Notes: generated by a model from the sequence alone, not told the origin. A stretch of DNA of 64,000 bases from Dechloromonas aromatica (nom. nud.) (GCA_017848965.1 JAFIHA010000005.1:16997-80996); one strand, 5' to 3'; positions 35,032 through 44,360 are shown, counted from the first letter of the stretch. A program made the numbers and translations.

Positions 35032-36828
35032 ATGTCCTCCGAAAACAAGACTCCCGCTCCCGCCGCCAATTTCATCAAGAACATCGTCGAGGCCGATCTG
35101 GCCGCCGGCAAGCACGCCCAGCGCCACTGGGCCGGCCAGCCCGGCCTCGCCGCCGACCACGCGGCCGCGCCACTCGATGCGGCGAAGATCCGCACCCGCT
35201 TCCCGCCCGAGCCGAACGGCTACCTGCACTTCGGCCACGCCAAGTCGATCCTGCTCAATTTCGGTCTGGCCAAGGAATTCGGCGGCCGCTGCCACCTGCG
35301 CTTCGACGACACCAACCCGGAAAAGGAAGAGCAGGAATACGTCGATTCGATCATCGACGCCGTCAAATGGCTCGGTTGCTCATGGACCGACGACGCCGAG
35401 GACAACCTCTACTACGCCTCCGACTACTTCGACTGGATGGTGCAGTTTGCCGAATACCTGATCTCCGCCGGCCACGCCTACGTCGATAGCCAGAGCGCCG
35501 AGGAAATGCGCGCCAACCGCGGCACCCTGACCGAAGCCGGCAAGCCCTCGCCCTTCCGCGAGCGCAGCGTCGCCGAGAACATGGACCTGTTCAAGCGCAT
35601 GCAGGCCGGCGAATTCGCCGACGGCCAGCACATCCTGCGCGCCAGGATCGACATGGCCTCGCCCAACATCAACCTGCGCGACCCGGCGATCTACCGCATC
35701 CGCCACGCCACCCACCACAACACCGGCGACAAGTGGTGCATCTACCCGATGTACACCTTCGCCCACCCGATTGAGGACGCGCTGGAGTGCATCACCCACT
35801 CCATCTGCACGCTCGAATTCGAGGACCAGCGCCCGTTCTACGACTGGCTGCTCGAACGTCTCGCCGAAGGCGGCCTGCTGCAGCGCCCGTTGCCGCAACA
35901 GATCGAATTCTCGCGCCTCAACCTGACCTATGTCGTCCTCTCCAAGCGCAAGTTGATCCAGTTGGTCGAGGAAAAACACGTTGCCGGCTGGGACGATCCG
36001 CGCATGCCGACCCTGGTCGCCGCCCGCCGCCGCGGCTACTCGCCCGAAGGCTTCCGCCTGTTCGCCGAACGCATCGGCGTCTCGAAGAACGATTCGCTGA
36101 TCGACTACGCCCTGTTCGAGGATGCCCAGCGCGAGGTGATGAACGAATCCGACGCCCGTCGCATCGCCGTCCTCGACCCCTTGAAGCTGATCATCGACAA
36201 CTATCCCGCAGGCCAGTTCGAGGACTGCCACGCCCCCAACCATCCGCTGCATCCGGAACAGGGCGAGCGCAACATGCCCTTCGGCCGCGAATTGTGGATC
36301 GAGGCCGAAGACTTCCAGGAAGTCCCGGAAAAGGGCTTCCGCCGCCTCTTCCCCGGCAACAAGGCGCGCCTCAAGTACGGCTACATCGTCGAATGCACCG
36401 GCTGCGACAAGGACGAAAACGGCAAGGTCGTCGCTGTGCATTGCACCTACCTGCCCGACACCAAGTCCGGCACGCCGGGCGCCGACAGCGTCAAGGTCAA
36501 GGGCAACCTGCACTGGGTTTCCGCCGCCCACGCCTGCCCGGCCGAAATCCGCCTCTACGACCGCCTGTTCCGCGTCCCCGCCCCCGGCGCCCGGCGCGAA
36601 GGCGACGCCCCCGAGCTCGAACGCGACTTCCTCGACGACCTCAATCCGGACTCGGTGCGGGTCATCACCGCCATGCTCGAACCCTCACTCAAGGACGCCC
36701 AGCCCGAACAGCGCTTCCAGTTCGAACGCCACGGCTACTTCGTCTCCGACCGCGTCGACTCGAAACCCGGCGTCCCGGTCTTCAACCGCGCCGTGACGCT
36801 CAAGGATTCGTGGGGCAAGGGGCACTGA
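35032..36828 (+). CDS. glnS: Glutaminyl-tRNA synthetase
   Basis: Charges tRNA-Gln with glutamine; 598 residues. The class I HIGH motif appears as PEPNGYLHFGHAKS (near residue 58) and the KMSKS motif as VVLSKRK. Catalytic-core words RFDDTNPEKEEQEYVD and MYTFAHPIEDALE are canonical, followed by the anticodon-binding beta-barrels. The N-terminus carries about 50 residues before the core. Start ATG at 35032. A small Cys-rich gene follows after one base, so they share a transcript. Confidence 0.97.
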   Translation: MSSENKTPAPAANFIKNIVEADLAAGKHAQRHWAGQPGLAADHAAAPLDAAKIRTRFPPEPNGYLHFGHAKSILLNFGLAKEFGGRCHLRFDDTNPEKEEQEYVDSIIDAVKWLGCSWTDDAEDNLYYASDYFDWMVQFAEYLISAGHAYVDSQSAEEMRANRGTLTEAGKPSPFRERSVAENMDLFKRMQAGEFADGQHILRARIDMASPNINLRDPAIYRIRHATHHNTGDKWCIYPMYTFAHPIEDALECITHSICTLEFEDQRPFYDWLLERLAEGGLLQRPLPQQIEFSRLNLTYVVLSKRKLIQLVEEKHVAGWDDPRMPTLVAARRRGYSPEGFRLFAERIGVSKNDSLIDYALFEDAQREVMNESDARRIAVLDPLKLIIDNYPAGQFEDCHAPNHPLHPEQGERNMPFGRELWIEAEDFQEVPEKGFRRLFPGNKARLKYGYIVECTGCDKDENGKVVAVHCTYLPDTKSGTPGADSVKVKGNLHWVSAAHACPAEIRLYDRLFRVPAPGARREGDAPELERDFLDDLNPDSVRVITAMLEPSLKDAQPEQRFQFERHGYFVSDRVDSKPGVPVFNRAVTLKDSWGKGH

Positions 36829-36829
36829 G

Positions 36830-37030
36830 ATGGCCGGCAGCTGGGGTTGCCCGCACGAAGTCAATGACCGCTGCACGAAGATCAACAATCTGCCGTGCAA
36901 CCCGGGCATGAAGGGCTGCGAGCTGGCCGGCCGCTACCGCTTTGTCGACGAGAGCAAGAACGAGCGCTACTGGGAAAAGAAGGCGCGCGAGCAGGCGGCC
37001 GCCACCAAGCCGCCCCGCCCAAACGACTGA
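36830..37030 (+). CDS. Small cysteine-rich protein
   Basis: A 66-residue protein with four cysteines at 7, 15, 23 and 30 (WGCPHE, DRCTK, LPCNPGMKGC), then a charged C-terminus (ENERYWEKKAREQ-like). The spacing suggests a zinc or Fe-S knuckle. It starts one base after glnS, and its TGA overlaps the methyltransferase ATG (TGATG). I recognise no function; the tight spacing and conserved-looking cysteines argue that it is a real gene. Confidence 0.75.
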   Translation: MAGSWGCPHEVNDRCTKINNLPCNPGMKGCELAGRYRFVDESKNERYWEKKAREQAAATKPPRPND

Positions 37031-38199
37031 TGCCGCTCGACGTCGCCCGCCTCGGCCAGGTGTTCACGCCTTCCAGGGTGGTGGATTTCATGCTCGACCT
37101 GTGTACCAACACAGGCAGCGTGCTTGAGCCGTCGGCCGGCGACGGCGCCTTCTTCAACGAACTGCGCCGTCGCGGCAGCGACGTCACCGGCGTCGAACTC
37201 GACCCCGGGGTCGCCCCGGCCGGCGCCCGGGTGATAGATTTCTTCGACCTGCCGGAAAGCGAACGTTTCGCCACCATCGTCGGCAATCCACCCTATGTGC
37301 GCTACCAGGACATCGCCGCAGCGACCCGCAAAAAGCTGAAATCGCCGCTGTTCGACAAGCGCAGCAACCTGTTCCTGTTCTTCATCGAGAAGTGCATCCG
37401 CCACCTCGAACCGGGCGGCGAACTGGTCTTCATCGTGCCGCGCGAGTTCATCAAGCTGACCTCGGCCAGGAAGCTCAACGCCTGGCTGTTCGGCCAAGGC
37501 AGCATCACGCATTTCTTCGAGACCGGCGACGTCCGCGTCTTCGCCGGCGCCAACCCCAACTGCTGCATTTTCCGCTTCGAGAAGGGGCGTTTCGACCGCC
37601 GCATGGCCGACGGCCGAGTCTTCACTGAAGTCGACGGGCAGCTGATGTTCCTGCGCGACGACCACGGCGTGCGCCTCTCCGACATCTTCGAGGTGCGCGT
37701 CGGCGGCGTTTCCGGCGCCGACCCGGTATTCCGCCACGCCGAGGGCAACCTCGATTTCGTCTGCTCGAAGACCGCCGACACCGGCGAAACGCGGCGCATG
37801 ATCTACGGCATCGAACACCCCGCCCTGCTGCCGCACAAGCAACGCCTGCTCGCCCGCCGCGTGCGCAAGTTCGACGAGGGCAACTGGTGGCACTGGGGTC
37901 GCCATTTTCCGATCAATGACGACCCGCGCATCTACGTCAATGGCCGCACGCGCAAGAGCGAACCCTTCTTCCTGCACGACTGCCCGAACTTCGACGGTTC
38001 GGTGCTGGCGCTGTTCCCGAAGAACCGCCGGATGCGCCGGCGCGACCTGATCGAATGCACGATGATGCTCAACCACGAAGTCGACTGGCAGCAGCTCGGC
38101 TTCGTCTGCGACGGCCGTTTCCTGTTCACCCAGCGCAGCCTGCAAACCTGCCTGCTGCCCGCCAAGTTTTCCCGTTATCTGCCGAAGGAAGAAACATGA
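37030..38199 (+). CDS. Class I N6-adenine DNA methyltransferase, orphan
   Basis: A 389-residue SAM-dependent methyltransferase of the TaqI/Eco57I type. Motif X/I region: [14 protein letters not shown] and [14 protein letters not shown] (residues about 30-45). The catalytic motif IV is [10 protein letters not shown] near residue 84, typical of adenine-N6 enzymes. The C-terminal half (about 200-389) would be the target-recognition domain. No restriction endonuclease is adjacent. It is coupled to the small Cys protein upstream and overlaps pyrF by 4 bases, an unusually housekeeping-like setting. Confidence 0.85.
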   Translation: MPLDVARLGQVFTPSRVVDFMLDLCTNTGSVLEPSAGDGAFFNELRRRGSDVTGVELDPGVAPAGARVIDFFDLPESERFATIVGNPPYVRYQDIAAATRKKLKSPLFDKRSNLFLFFIEKCIRHLEPGGELVFIVPREFIKLTSARKLNAWLFGQGSITHFFETGDVRVFAGANPNCCIFRFEKGRFDRRMADGRVFTEVDGQLMFLRDDHGVRLSDIFEVRVGGVSGADPVFRHAEGNLDFVCSKTADTGETRRMIYGIEHPALLPHKQRLLARRVRKFDEGNWWHWGRHFPINDDPRIYVNGRTRKSEPFFLHDCPNFDGSVLALFPKNRRMRRRDLIECTMMLNHEVDWQQLGFVCDGRFLFTQRSLQTCLLPAKFSRYLPKEET

Positions 38200-39008
38200 C
38201 CTTTACCCAGCAACTCGCCGCCGCCTGGCAGCACAACGACTCGCTGCTCTGCGTCGGACTCGACCCCGATCCGGCCAAGTTCCCGGCCCACCTGAAGGGG
38301 CGCGATGACGCCATTCTCGAATTCTGCAAAAACATCGTCGACGCCACCGCCGACCTCGTCTGTTCGTTCAAGCCGCAAATCGCCTACTTCGCGGCGCGCC
38401 GTGCCGAGGACCAACTCGAAGCGCTGATCGCCCACATCCACGAGCAACACCCTGGCGTGCCGGTGATCCTCGACGCCAAGCGCGGCGACATCGGCTCCAC
38501 CGCCGAACAGTACGCGGTCGAAGCCTTCGCGCGCTTCCAGGCCGACGCCGTCACGGTCAATCCCTACATGGGCCGCGATTCGGTCGAGCCCTACCTGGCC
38601 TTCCCGGACAAGGGCGTGATCCTGCTCTGCCGCACCTCCAACCCGGGCGGCTCGGACCTGCAGTTCCTGGAGACCAACGGCGAGAAGCTGTACGAGCACG
38701 TCGCCCGCCTGGCCGCCGAAAAGTGGAACAGCACCGGCCAGATCGGTCTCGTCGTCGGCGCCACCTTCCCCGCCGAAATCGCCCGTGTGCGCCAGATCGT
38801 CGGCGACATGCCCTTGCTGGTGCCCGGCATCGGCGCCCAGGGCGGCGATGTCGAGGCCACCGTCAAGGCTGGCCGTACCGCGGCTGGCAGCGGCCTGATG
38901 ATCAACTCCTCGCGCGCCATCCTCTACGCCGGCCACGGTGAGGACTACGCCGAAGCCGCCCGCCGGGCGGCGCTCGCCACCCGCGCCGAGATCAACCAGT
39001 ACCGCTGA
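38196..39008 (+). CDS. pyrF: Orotidine 5'-phosphate decarboxylase (type 2)
   Basis: Last step of UMP synthesis: decarboxylates OMP to UMP. The 270-residue length and the motif [18 protein letters not shown] mark the longer type 2 subfamily. Other conserved words are [13 protein letters not shown] and [10 protein letters not shown]. The frame is open upstream to 38055 inside the methyltransferase; ATG at 38196 has AAGGAAGAAAC as ribosome site and overlaps the previous stop by ATGA. Confidence 0.96.
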   Translation: MTFTQQLAAAWQHNDSLLCVGLDPDPAKFPAHLKGRDDAILEFCKNIVDATADLVCSFKPQIAYFAARRAEDQLEALIAHIHEQHPGVPVILDAKRGDIGSTAEQYAVEAFARFQADAVTVNPYMGRDSVEPYLAFPDKGVILLCRTSNPGGSDLQFLETNGEKLYEHVARLAAEKWNSTGQIGLVVGATFPAEIARVRQIVGDMPLLVPGIGAQGGDVEATVKAGRTAAGSGLMINSSRAILYAGHGEDYAEAARRAALATRAEINQYR

Positions 39009-39019
39009 GGAGACGCCAG

Positions 39020-39892
39020 ATGCGCATGGACGACTACCGGGAAAGCGACAACGTCGAGGACCGCCGCGCCGGCGGCGGTGGCGGCATCTCATTCGGCGGC
39101 GGCCGGCTGGGGATCGGCAGCATCGTCATCGCGCTGGTCGCCAGCTACTTCCTCGGCGTCAATCCGATGACCGTGCTCAACCTGCTCTCCGGCGGCGGCA
39201 TGCCGGTCGTCCAACAGCAGGCGCCGGCGCAGCGCCCACCGGCCAACGACGAGACGGCGGTGTTCGTCTCCAAGGTGCTGGCGTCGACCGAGGACACCTG
39301 GATTCCCGCCTTCCGCGAGATGGGCAAGCAGTACAAGGAACCGCGCCTGGTGCTGTACACCGGCGTCACGCCGACCGCCTGCGGCACCGGCCAGGCGGCG
39401 ATGGGGCCGTTCTACTGCCCGGGCGACCAGAAGGTGTACATCGACCTCGCCTTCTTCCGCGAACTGCGCGAGCGCTTCCACGCCCCCGGCGAATTCGCCC
39501 AGGCCTACGTCGTCGCCCACGAAGTCGGCCACCACGTGCAGCACCTGCTGGGCATTTCCGACCAGGTCCATCAGGCGCAGCAGCGGGCGAGCCAGGCGCA
39601 GGCCAACGCGCTGTCGGTGCGCCTCGAACTGCAGGCCGACTGCCTGGCCGGCGTCTGGGGCAAGCGCACCGACAGCATGGCCCAGGTGCTCGAACCGGGC
39701 GACGTCGAGGCCGCGCTGACCGCCGCTTCGGCGATCGGCGACGACCGCCTGCAGCAGCAGGCGCAGGGGCGCGTCGTGCCGGACAGCTTCACGCACGGCA
39801 GCTCGGCGCAGCGCACGCGCTGGTTCCGGCACGGTTTCGAGAGCGGCGACTTCCGCCAGTGCAACACCTTCGACAAAAACGTACGGCTCTGA
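39020..39892 (+). CDS. Neutral zinc metallopeptidase (YpfJ family)
   Basis: A 290-residue membrane-anchored protein. The N-terminus is polar and Gly-rich (DRRAGGGGGISFGGGRLGIG), followed by one hydrophobic helix (residues about 33-50), so the catalytic part faces the periplasm. The zinc motif HEVGHHVQ lies near residue 168, with ELQADCLAGVWG downstream giving the third ligand. The family is called putative neutral zinc metallopeptidase; natural substrate unknown. GAGGAGACGCCAG precedes the ATG. Confidence 0.9.
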   Translation: MRMDDYRESDNVEDRRAGGGGGISFGGGRLGIGSIVIALVASYFLGVNPMTVLNLLSGGGMPVVQQQAPAQRPPANDETAVFVSKVLASTEDTWIPAFREMGKQYKEPRLVLYTGVTPTACGTGQAAMGPFYCPGDQKVYIDLAFFRELRERFHAPGEFAQAYVVAHEVGHHVQHLLGISDQVHQAQQRASQAQANALSVRLELQADCLAGVWGKRTDSMAQVLEPGDVEAALTAASAIGDDRLQQQAQGRVVPDSFTHGSSAQRTRWFRHGFESGDFRQCNTFDKNVRL

Positions 39893-39893
39893 G

Positions 39894-40430
39894 ATGAGCG
39901 CCGACACAACCGGCAAGCCGCCGCGCTGGCGCCGCTGGGCGCTGGAAATCGCCATCTTCGTCGCCGCCTTCCTCGCCTTCCAGGCCTGGCAGTTGCGCGA
40001 CACGGCGCGCGGGCCGGCACCGCAATTTACCGGCATGCACACCGACGGCCAGGCCTTCGACCTCGCCGCCTGGCGCGCCGCCCACCCCGGCCAGCCGCTG
40101 CTGATCTATTTCTGGGCCGAATGGTGCCCGATCTGCAAGACCACCGCCGGCAGCGTCGCGAACATCGCTAACGATCACCCGGTGATCACCGTCGCCACGC
40201 AGAGCGGCGACGGCGCGGCAGTCGCCCGCTTCATGGCGGAAAAGGGCTACCGCTTCCCGACCCTGGCCGACCCCGACGGCCGCATCATGCAGGCTTACCG
40301 CCTGCCCGGCACGCCGGGCTTCGTCGCGCTGGCACCGGACGGCCACATCCGCTTCGTCTCGGTCGGCTACACCAGCGAGCTCGGCCTGCGCCTGCGCCTG
40401 TGGTGGGCCGGCCTCGGCACCACCACCTGA
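39894..40430 (+). CDS. Membrane-anchored thioredoxin-fold protein (TlpA/ScsD-like)
   Basis: A 178-residue protein with one N-terminal membrane helix (LEIAIFVAAFLAFQAWQL) and a periplasmic thioredoxin domain. The redox motif is FWAEWCPICKTT (CPIC near residues 81-84), the cis-Pro is in LPGTPGFVALAPDG. CPIC-type anchored thioredoxins reduce or oxidise periplasmic protein thiols, for example in cytochrome c maturation or copper tolerance (ScsD). It starts one base after the metallopeptidase. Direction of redox action is not decided by sequence. Confidence 0.88.
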   Translation: MSADTTGKPPRWRRWALEIAIFVAAFLAFQAWQLRDTARGPAPQFTGMHTDGQAFDLAAWRAAHPGQPLLIYFWAEWCPICKTTAGSVANIANDHPVITVATQSGDGAAVARFMAEKGYRFPTLADPDGRIMQAYRLPGTPGFVALAPDGHIRFVSVGYTSELGLRLRLWWAGLGTTT

Positions 40431-40433
40431 ACC

Positions 40434-41741
40434 CTACATGCCGAGGTAGGCGGCGCGCACCTGTTCGTTGGCGATCAGCGCCTGGCCGGTGTCGGTGAGC
40501 GTCACCGCGCCGGTTTCCAGCACGTAGCCGCGGTCGGCGATGGCCAGCGCAGCAAAGGCGTTCTGCTCGACGAGCAGGATGGTCATGCCCTGCGCTTTCA
40601 GCGACTTGACGACGTTGAACACTTCCTCGACCAGCAAGGGCGCCAGGCCCATCGACGGTTCGTCGAGCAGCAGCATCTTCGGTCGCCCCATCAGCGCGCG
40701 GCCGATCGCCAGCATCTGCTGCTGGCCGCCGGACAGGGTGCCGGCCGGCAGGTGGCGCTTTTCCTTGAGGATGGGGAACATCGCGAAGACCTTGTCGAGA
40801 TCGCCCTCGACCTGCGCCTTCGGCTGCGTGAAGGCCCCCAGACGCAGGTTGTCCTCGATCGACAGCGGGCCGAACACCTGCCGCCCTTCCGGGCTCTGGC
40901 AGATGCCGCGGCGTACGCGCTGGTCGGCGCGCAAGTTGGTGATGTCGTCGCCGTTGAAGAAGATGCGTCCGGCGCTGATCGGCTGGACCCCCGACAGAGC
41001 GCGCAGGAAAGTGGTCTTGCCGGCGCCGTTGGCGCCGACCAGGGCGACCAGCTCGCCTTGGCGCACTTCGAGGTCGATCCCCTTGAGCGCCTTGATCCGC
41101 CCGTAGCAGCTCTCCAGGCCGCTGACGCGCAACATGGTGTCGCCAGCCACGGCATGCGCCGCCGGCTCCAGGTCGCCGCCGCTGTGCGCGCCGAGGCCGA
41201 CCGATTCCGGCGCCAGGCTGGCGATGCGGTGGAAGAGCTGGCGATATTCGAGGCGCGCCTGTTCGCCGAACACCGGATCGGCGTTATCGAGGAAGGCGCG
41301 GTCGATGACCGCCCAGTCCTCCGGCAGGAGCACTTCGCGGGCGAGCGGCATGGCGTCCTTTTCCTCGGTCCGGATGTGCGACTTCAGGCTCTCGGCAAAG
41401 ATGCGCAAGTTGCCGGCGAATTCGCCCGGCGCGCTGGCCGGAGCCGCCAGCTGGCGGCGCAGCGAACGGAGGATTTCCGGCCCGTTGCGGTGTTCGATCT
41501 GCAGGCGGTCGAGCACCGCCGCCGCTTCCGGGCTGCGCCGGCGCAGCGCCGGGAACAGGTATTCGTCCTCCTTGGCGTGGTGGCAGGCGTCCATGAAGTG
41601 TTCGATGTAGTCGAACACCGAGTGGAAGAAGGCCGGATCGACCGGCTCGCCGGCTTCCATTTCGCCGGCGACGAGGTCGAGGGTGACGGCGATGCGCCAC
41701 AGGTCCTGGTGTTCTTCGGTGATGATGCGCAATGCTTCCAT
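40434..41741 (-). CDS. Hemerythrin-like domain fused to LivF-type ABC ATPase
   Basis: A 435-residue frame joins two domains. Residues 1-160 are a hemerythrin/HHE four-helix bundle with a full set of iron ligands by pattern: His11, His48, His54/His55 with Glu58 (HHAKEDEYLFP), His84, and His122 with Glu126 (HIRTEEKD). Residues 203-435 are a LivF ATPase: Walker A GANGAGKTT (236-244), signature LSGGQQQ (336-342), Walker B LLLDEP (357-362). The linker (160-202) is Ala/Gly-rich. I chose ATG 41741 because GAGGGAAA precedes it; the ATG 18 bases upstream lacks a site. No ribosome site precedes the internal ATG before LivF (41135), so the fusion is likely genuine. Last gene of livHMG-F. Confidence 0.9.
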   Translation of the reverse strand: MEALRIITEEHQDLWRIAVTLDLVAGEMEAGEPVDPAFFHSVFDYIEHFMDACHHAKEDEYLFPALRRRSPEAAAVLDRLQIEHRNGPEILRSLRRQLAAPASAPGEFAGNLRIFAESLKSHIRTEEKDAMPLAREVLLPEDWAVIDRAFLDNADPVFGEQARLEYRQLFHRIASLAPESVGLGAHSGGDLEPAAHAVAGDTMLRVSGLESCYGRIKALKGIDLEVRQGELVALVGANGAGKTTFLRALSGVQPISAGRIFFNGDDITNLRADQRVRRGICQSPEGRQVFGPLSIEDNLRLGAFTQPKAQVEGDLDKVFAMFPILKEKRHLPAGTLSGGQQQMLAIGRALMGRPKMLLLDEPSMGLAPLLVEEVFNVVKSLKAQGMTILLVEQNAFAALAIADRGYVLETGAVTLTDTGQALIANEQVRAAYLGM

Positions 41742-41751
41742 GGCGTTTCCC

Positions 41752-42513
41752 TCAGGCATGCGTGCCGAGATAGGCGGCGATCACGTCCGGGTTGGCGCGC
41801 ACTTCGGCGCCGCTGCCTTCGGCCAGTTTCTTGCCGTAGTCGAGGACGAGGATGCGGTCGGACAGGTTCATGACCATCTTCATGTCGTGTTCGACGAGGA
41901 CGACGGTAACGCCGGAATCGGCGATCTTGCGCACCAGCGTATCGACCTCGATGGTCTCCTTGGGATTGAGGCCGGCGGCCGGCTCGTCGAGGAAGATCGG
42001 GCGCGGCTTCATGGCCAGCGCGCGGGCAATCTCCAGACGCTTGAGGGCGCCGTAGGACATCGCGTCGGCACGCGCCTCGACATACTGGCCGAGGCCGACG
42101 AATTCCATCAATTGCGCCGCCTCGGCGCGCAGTTCGCGGTCGCGCCGGCGCAGCGAGGGCAGGCGCAGCGCCGCCTTGAACGGGTTACGATCGAGCCGCA
42201 GATGGGCGCCGACCATGACGTTCTCGATGGCGCTCATGTTCATGCAGATCTGCAGGTTCTGGAAGGTGCGGGCGACGCCGCGCCGCGCCAGCTCGCTCGG
42301 CGCGCGGCCGTGGATGGCCTCGCCGTCGAGACGGATTTCCCCGCTGGTCGGTTTGTACACGCCGGTGATCAGGTTGAACAGCGTCGTCTTGCCGGCGCCG
42401 TTCGGGCCGATCACCGAGTAGACGATGCCGGCGTCGATGTCGAAGCTGACGTTCTGCACCGCCTTGACGCCGCCGAAATGGATCGACAGGTTGCGCACTT
42501 GCAGCAGGCTCAT
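41752..42513 (-). CDS. livG: Branched-chain/aromatic-acid-type ABC transporter ATPase LivG
   Basis: First of two ATPases of a HAAT-family importer, 253 residues. Walker A GPNGAGKTT near residue 33, LGAHLRLDR-type insertion typical of LivG, signature YGALKRLEIARAL and Walker B IFLDEPAAGLNP, switch VEHDM. It starts one base after livM. Neighbours (paaG, paaI, paaX) suggest that the system imports an aromatic acid such as phenylacetate rather than leucine; this is inference from context. Confidence 0.94.
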   Translation of the reverse strand: MSLLQVRNLSIHFGGVKAVQNVSFDIDAGIVYSVIGPNGAGKTTLFNLITGVYKPTSGEIRLDGEAIHGRAPSELARRGVARTFQNLQICMNMSAIENVMVGAHLRLDRNPFKAALRLPSLRRRDRELRAEAAQLMEFVGLGQYVEARADAMSYGALKRLEIARALAMKPRPIFLDEPAAGLNPKETIEVDTLVRKIADSGVTVVLVEHDMKMVMNLSDRILVLDYGKKLAEGSGAEVRANPDVIAAYLGTHA

Positions 42514-42514
42514 C

Positions 42515-43447
42515 TCATTCCCCCTTGCCGAAGCGCGCCGCCAGCGTCGGCACCAGGCCGCGCGGCAGGAAGATCATGCACAGCATCAGGATGGCGCCGA
42601 AGGCCACCGTCTCCCAGCCCTCGAAGGTGGCCAGCGCCTGCGGCAACGCGGTGAGCAGGACGGCGCCGACGACCGAACCGTAGACCGAGGCCATGCCGCC
42701 GATGACGACCATGGTCACCAGTTCGATCGAGTGGAAGAAATCGGCGTAGGCCGGGCTGATGAAACCGATGTAATGCGCCGAGATGCTGCCCATGACGCTG
42801 GCCGAGAAGGCCGACATGACGAAGATCGCCCCCTTGTAGCGGGCGACGTCGACGCCGACCACCTGCGACGCCACCTCGGAGCCGTGCAGCGCGCGCAGGG
42901 CGCGGCCGAAGGGCGAGTCGATCAGGTTGAGCGAGGCCCAGACGGCGATCACCAGCAGCACGGCGACGACCCAGTACCATTGGCGGTCGCTACCGATTTC
43001 GTAGCCGAACAGTTCCATCGCCGGTACCACCATGCCGTCCGGACCGCCGGTCCATTGCGCCTCGTTGCGCAGCGCGATGTTGATGATGATGCCCAGGCCG
43101 AGCGTCGCCATCGCCAGGTAATGCCCCTTCAGCTTGAAGATCGGCCGCGCCAGCAGCGCCGCCAGCAGCGCCGAAGCGGCCGCCCCGGCGAGCAGGGCGA
43201 GCAGCGGATGCCAGCCGACATGGGTCGGCAGCACCGCCGAGGCGTAGGCGCCGATGCCGAGAAATCCGGCGTGGCCGAGGCTGATCTGGCCGGCAAAGCC
43301 GATCAGCAGGTTGAGACCGATGACGATGATGGCGTTGATCGCCATGCGCACCGCGAGGTCGAGGTAGAAGCTGTTGGGCAGCACGAAGGGCAGCACGGCG
43401 AGAACGACGGCGAGCAGCCCGAGGCCGAGAAATGGGGTCTTTTTCAT
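42515..43447 (-). CDS. livM: ABC transporter permease LivM
   Basis: Membrane subunit of the Liv-type importer, 310 residues with about nine hydrophobic helices. Conserved family words: NLLIGFAGQISLGHAGFLGIGAY (split here; GQISLGHAGF is diagnostic), GRALRALHGSEVAS in the cytosolic EAA-like loop, and GSVVGAVLL. Starts two bases after the livH stop, so the operon is tightly packed. Confidence 0.94.
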   Translation of the reverse strand: MKKTPFLGLGLLAVVLAVLPFVLPNSFYLDLAVRMAINAIIVIGLNLLIGFAGQISLGHAGFLGIGAYASAVLPTHVGWHPLLALLAGAAASALLAALLARPIFKLKGHYLAMATLGLGIIINIALRNEAQWTGGPDGMVVPAMELFGYEIGSDRQWYWVVAVLLVIAVWASLNLIDSPFGRALRALHGSEVASQVVGVDVARYKGAIFVMSAFSASVMGSISAHYIGFISPAYADFFHSIELVTMVVIGGMASVYGSVVGAVLLTALPQALATFEGWETVAFGAILMLCMIFLPRGLVPTLAARFGKGE

Positions 43448-43449
43448 GC

Positions 43450-44325
43450 TTACACCCGATCGGTCGATTTGCCGCCGAACAGGCCGCGCGGCATGAAGAA
43501 CAGGATGAGCAGGATGAGCACGAAGGGAATCGCGTCCTTGTACGCCGACGAAATGTAGCCGGCGCCCATCGCCTCGAGAATGCCGACCAGCAGGCCGCCG
43601 ACCACCGCACCCAGGCCGTTGCCCAGCCCGCCGACGACGGCGGCGACGAAGCCCTTGAGGCCGAGCATGATGCCGACGTCGTAGGAAGTCAGGGTGATCG
43701 GCGTGATCAGGATGCCACCGAGCGCGCCGAGCGCCGCCGACATGGCGAAGCTGAGGAAGAGCACCCAGCTCGTGTTGATGCCGACCAGTTCGGCCGCCGT
43801 CCGGTTGAACGAGGTGGCAAGCATCGCCTTGCCCTGCAGCGTACGGTTGAAGAAGTACCAGAGGCCGGCCACCACCAGCGCGGTGATGCCGAGCACCCAG
43901 AGGCTCTGCGGCAGCAGCGTGGCGCCGAGAATCTCGATCGGCGCGTCGCCGGAGAAGGCGGGCAGGCTGAAGGTATTCTTGCCCAGCCAGACCTGGACGA
44001 TGCCGCGAATGACCAGCGAGGCGCCGATGGTGATGATGATCAGCGTCACCGTCTCGGCGCCCTTGACCGGCTCAATGGCCAGTTTCTCGACCAGGACGCC
44101 GACCACCGCCGGCACCAGGACGGCGAGCAGCAGCACGACCGGCAGCGGCAGCCCCATCTGCGCGAAAAAGACGGCGAGCATGCCGCCGAGCATGATGAAC
44201 TCGCCCTGCGCGAAGTTGATGACGTTGCTGGCGTTGTAGATCAGCGTGAAGCCGAGGGCGGCCAGCGCGTAGGTGGCGCCGACGGTGACCCCGGAAAACA
44301 GGAATTGCAGGAACTGGGCGAGCAT
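43450..44325 (-). CDS. livH: ABC transporter permease LivH
   Basis: Second membrane subunit, 291 residues with about eight helices (GVTVGATYALAALGFTLIYN, NFAQGEFIMLGG, VVGGLGNGLGAVVGGLLVGI). The open frame runs upstream to 44517, but ATG 44325 (MLAQFLQFLFSGV) matches the family N-terminus and has AGGGGGA upstream. It overlaps by one base (TGATG) the stop of an 11-codon leader frame. First structural gene of the leftward transporter operon. Confidence 0.94.
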   Translation of the reverse strand: MLAQFLQFLFSGVTVGATYALAALGFTLIYNASNVINFAQGEFIMLGGMLAVFFAQMGLPLPVVLLLAVLVPAVVGVLVEKLAIEPVKGAETVTLIIITIGASLVIRGIVQVWLGKNTFSLPAFSGDAPIEILGATLLPQSLWVLGITALVVAGLWYFFNRTLQGKAMLATSFNRTAAELVGINTSWVLFLSFAMSAALGALGGILITPITLTSYDVGIMLGLKGFVAAVVGGLGNGLGAVVGGLLVGILEAMGAGYISSAYKDAIPFVLILLILFFMPRGLFGGKSTDRV

Positions 44326-44360
44326 CAGCGTCCCCCTGCCCGCAGGCCGGTCATTTTCAT
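44325..44360 (-). CDS. Eleven-codon leader frame before livH
   Basis: An ATG at 44360 stands behind a very strong ribosome site (GGAGGAGAGAACA) and opens an 11-codon frame (MKMTGLRAGGR) whose TGA shares its A with the livH ATG. Every part is read directly from the sequence. It could be a coupling leader for livH translation. It has no run of regulatory codons that would suggest classical attenuation. Confidence 0.45.
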   Translation of the reverse strand: MKMTGLRAGGR

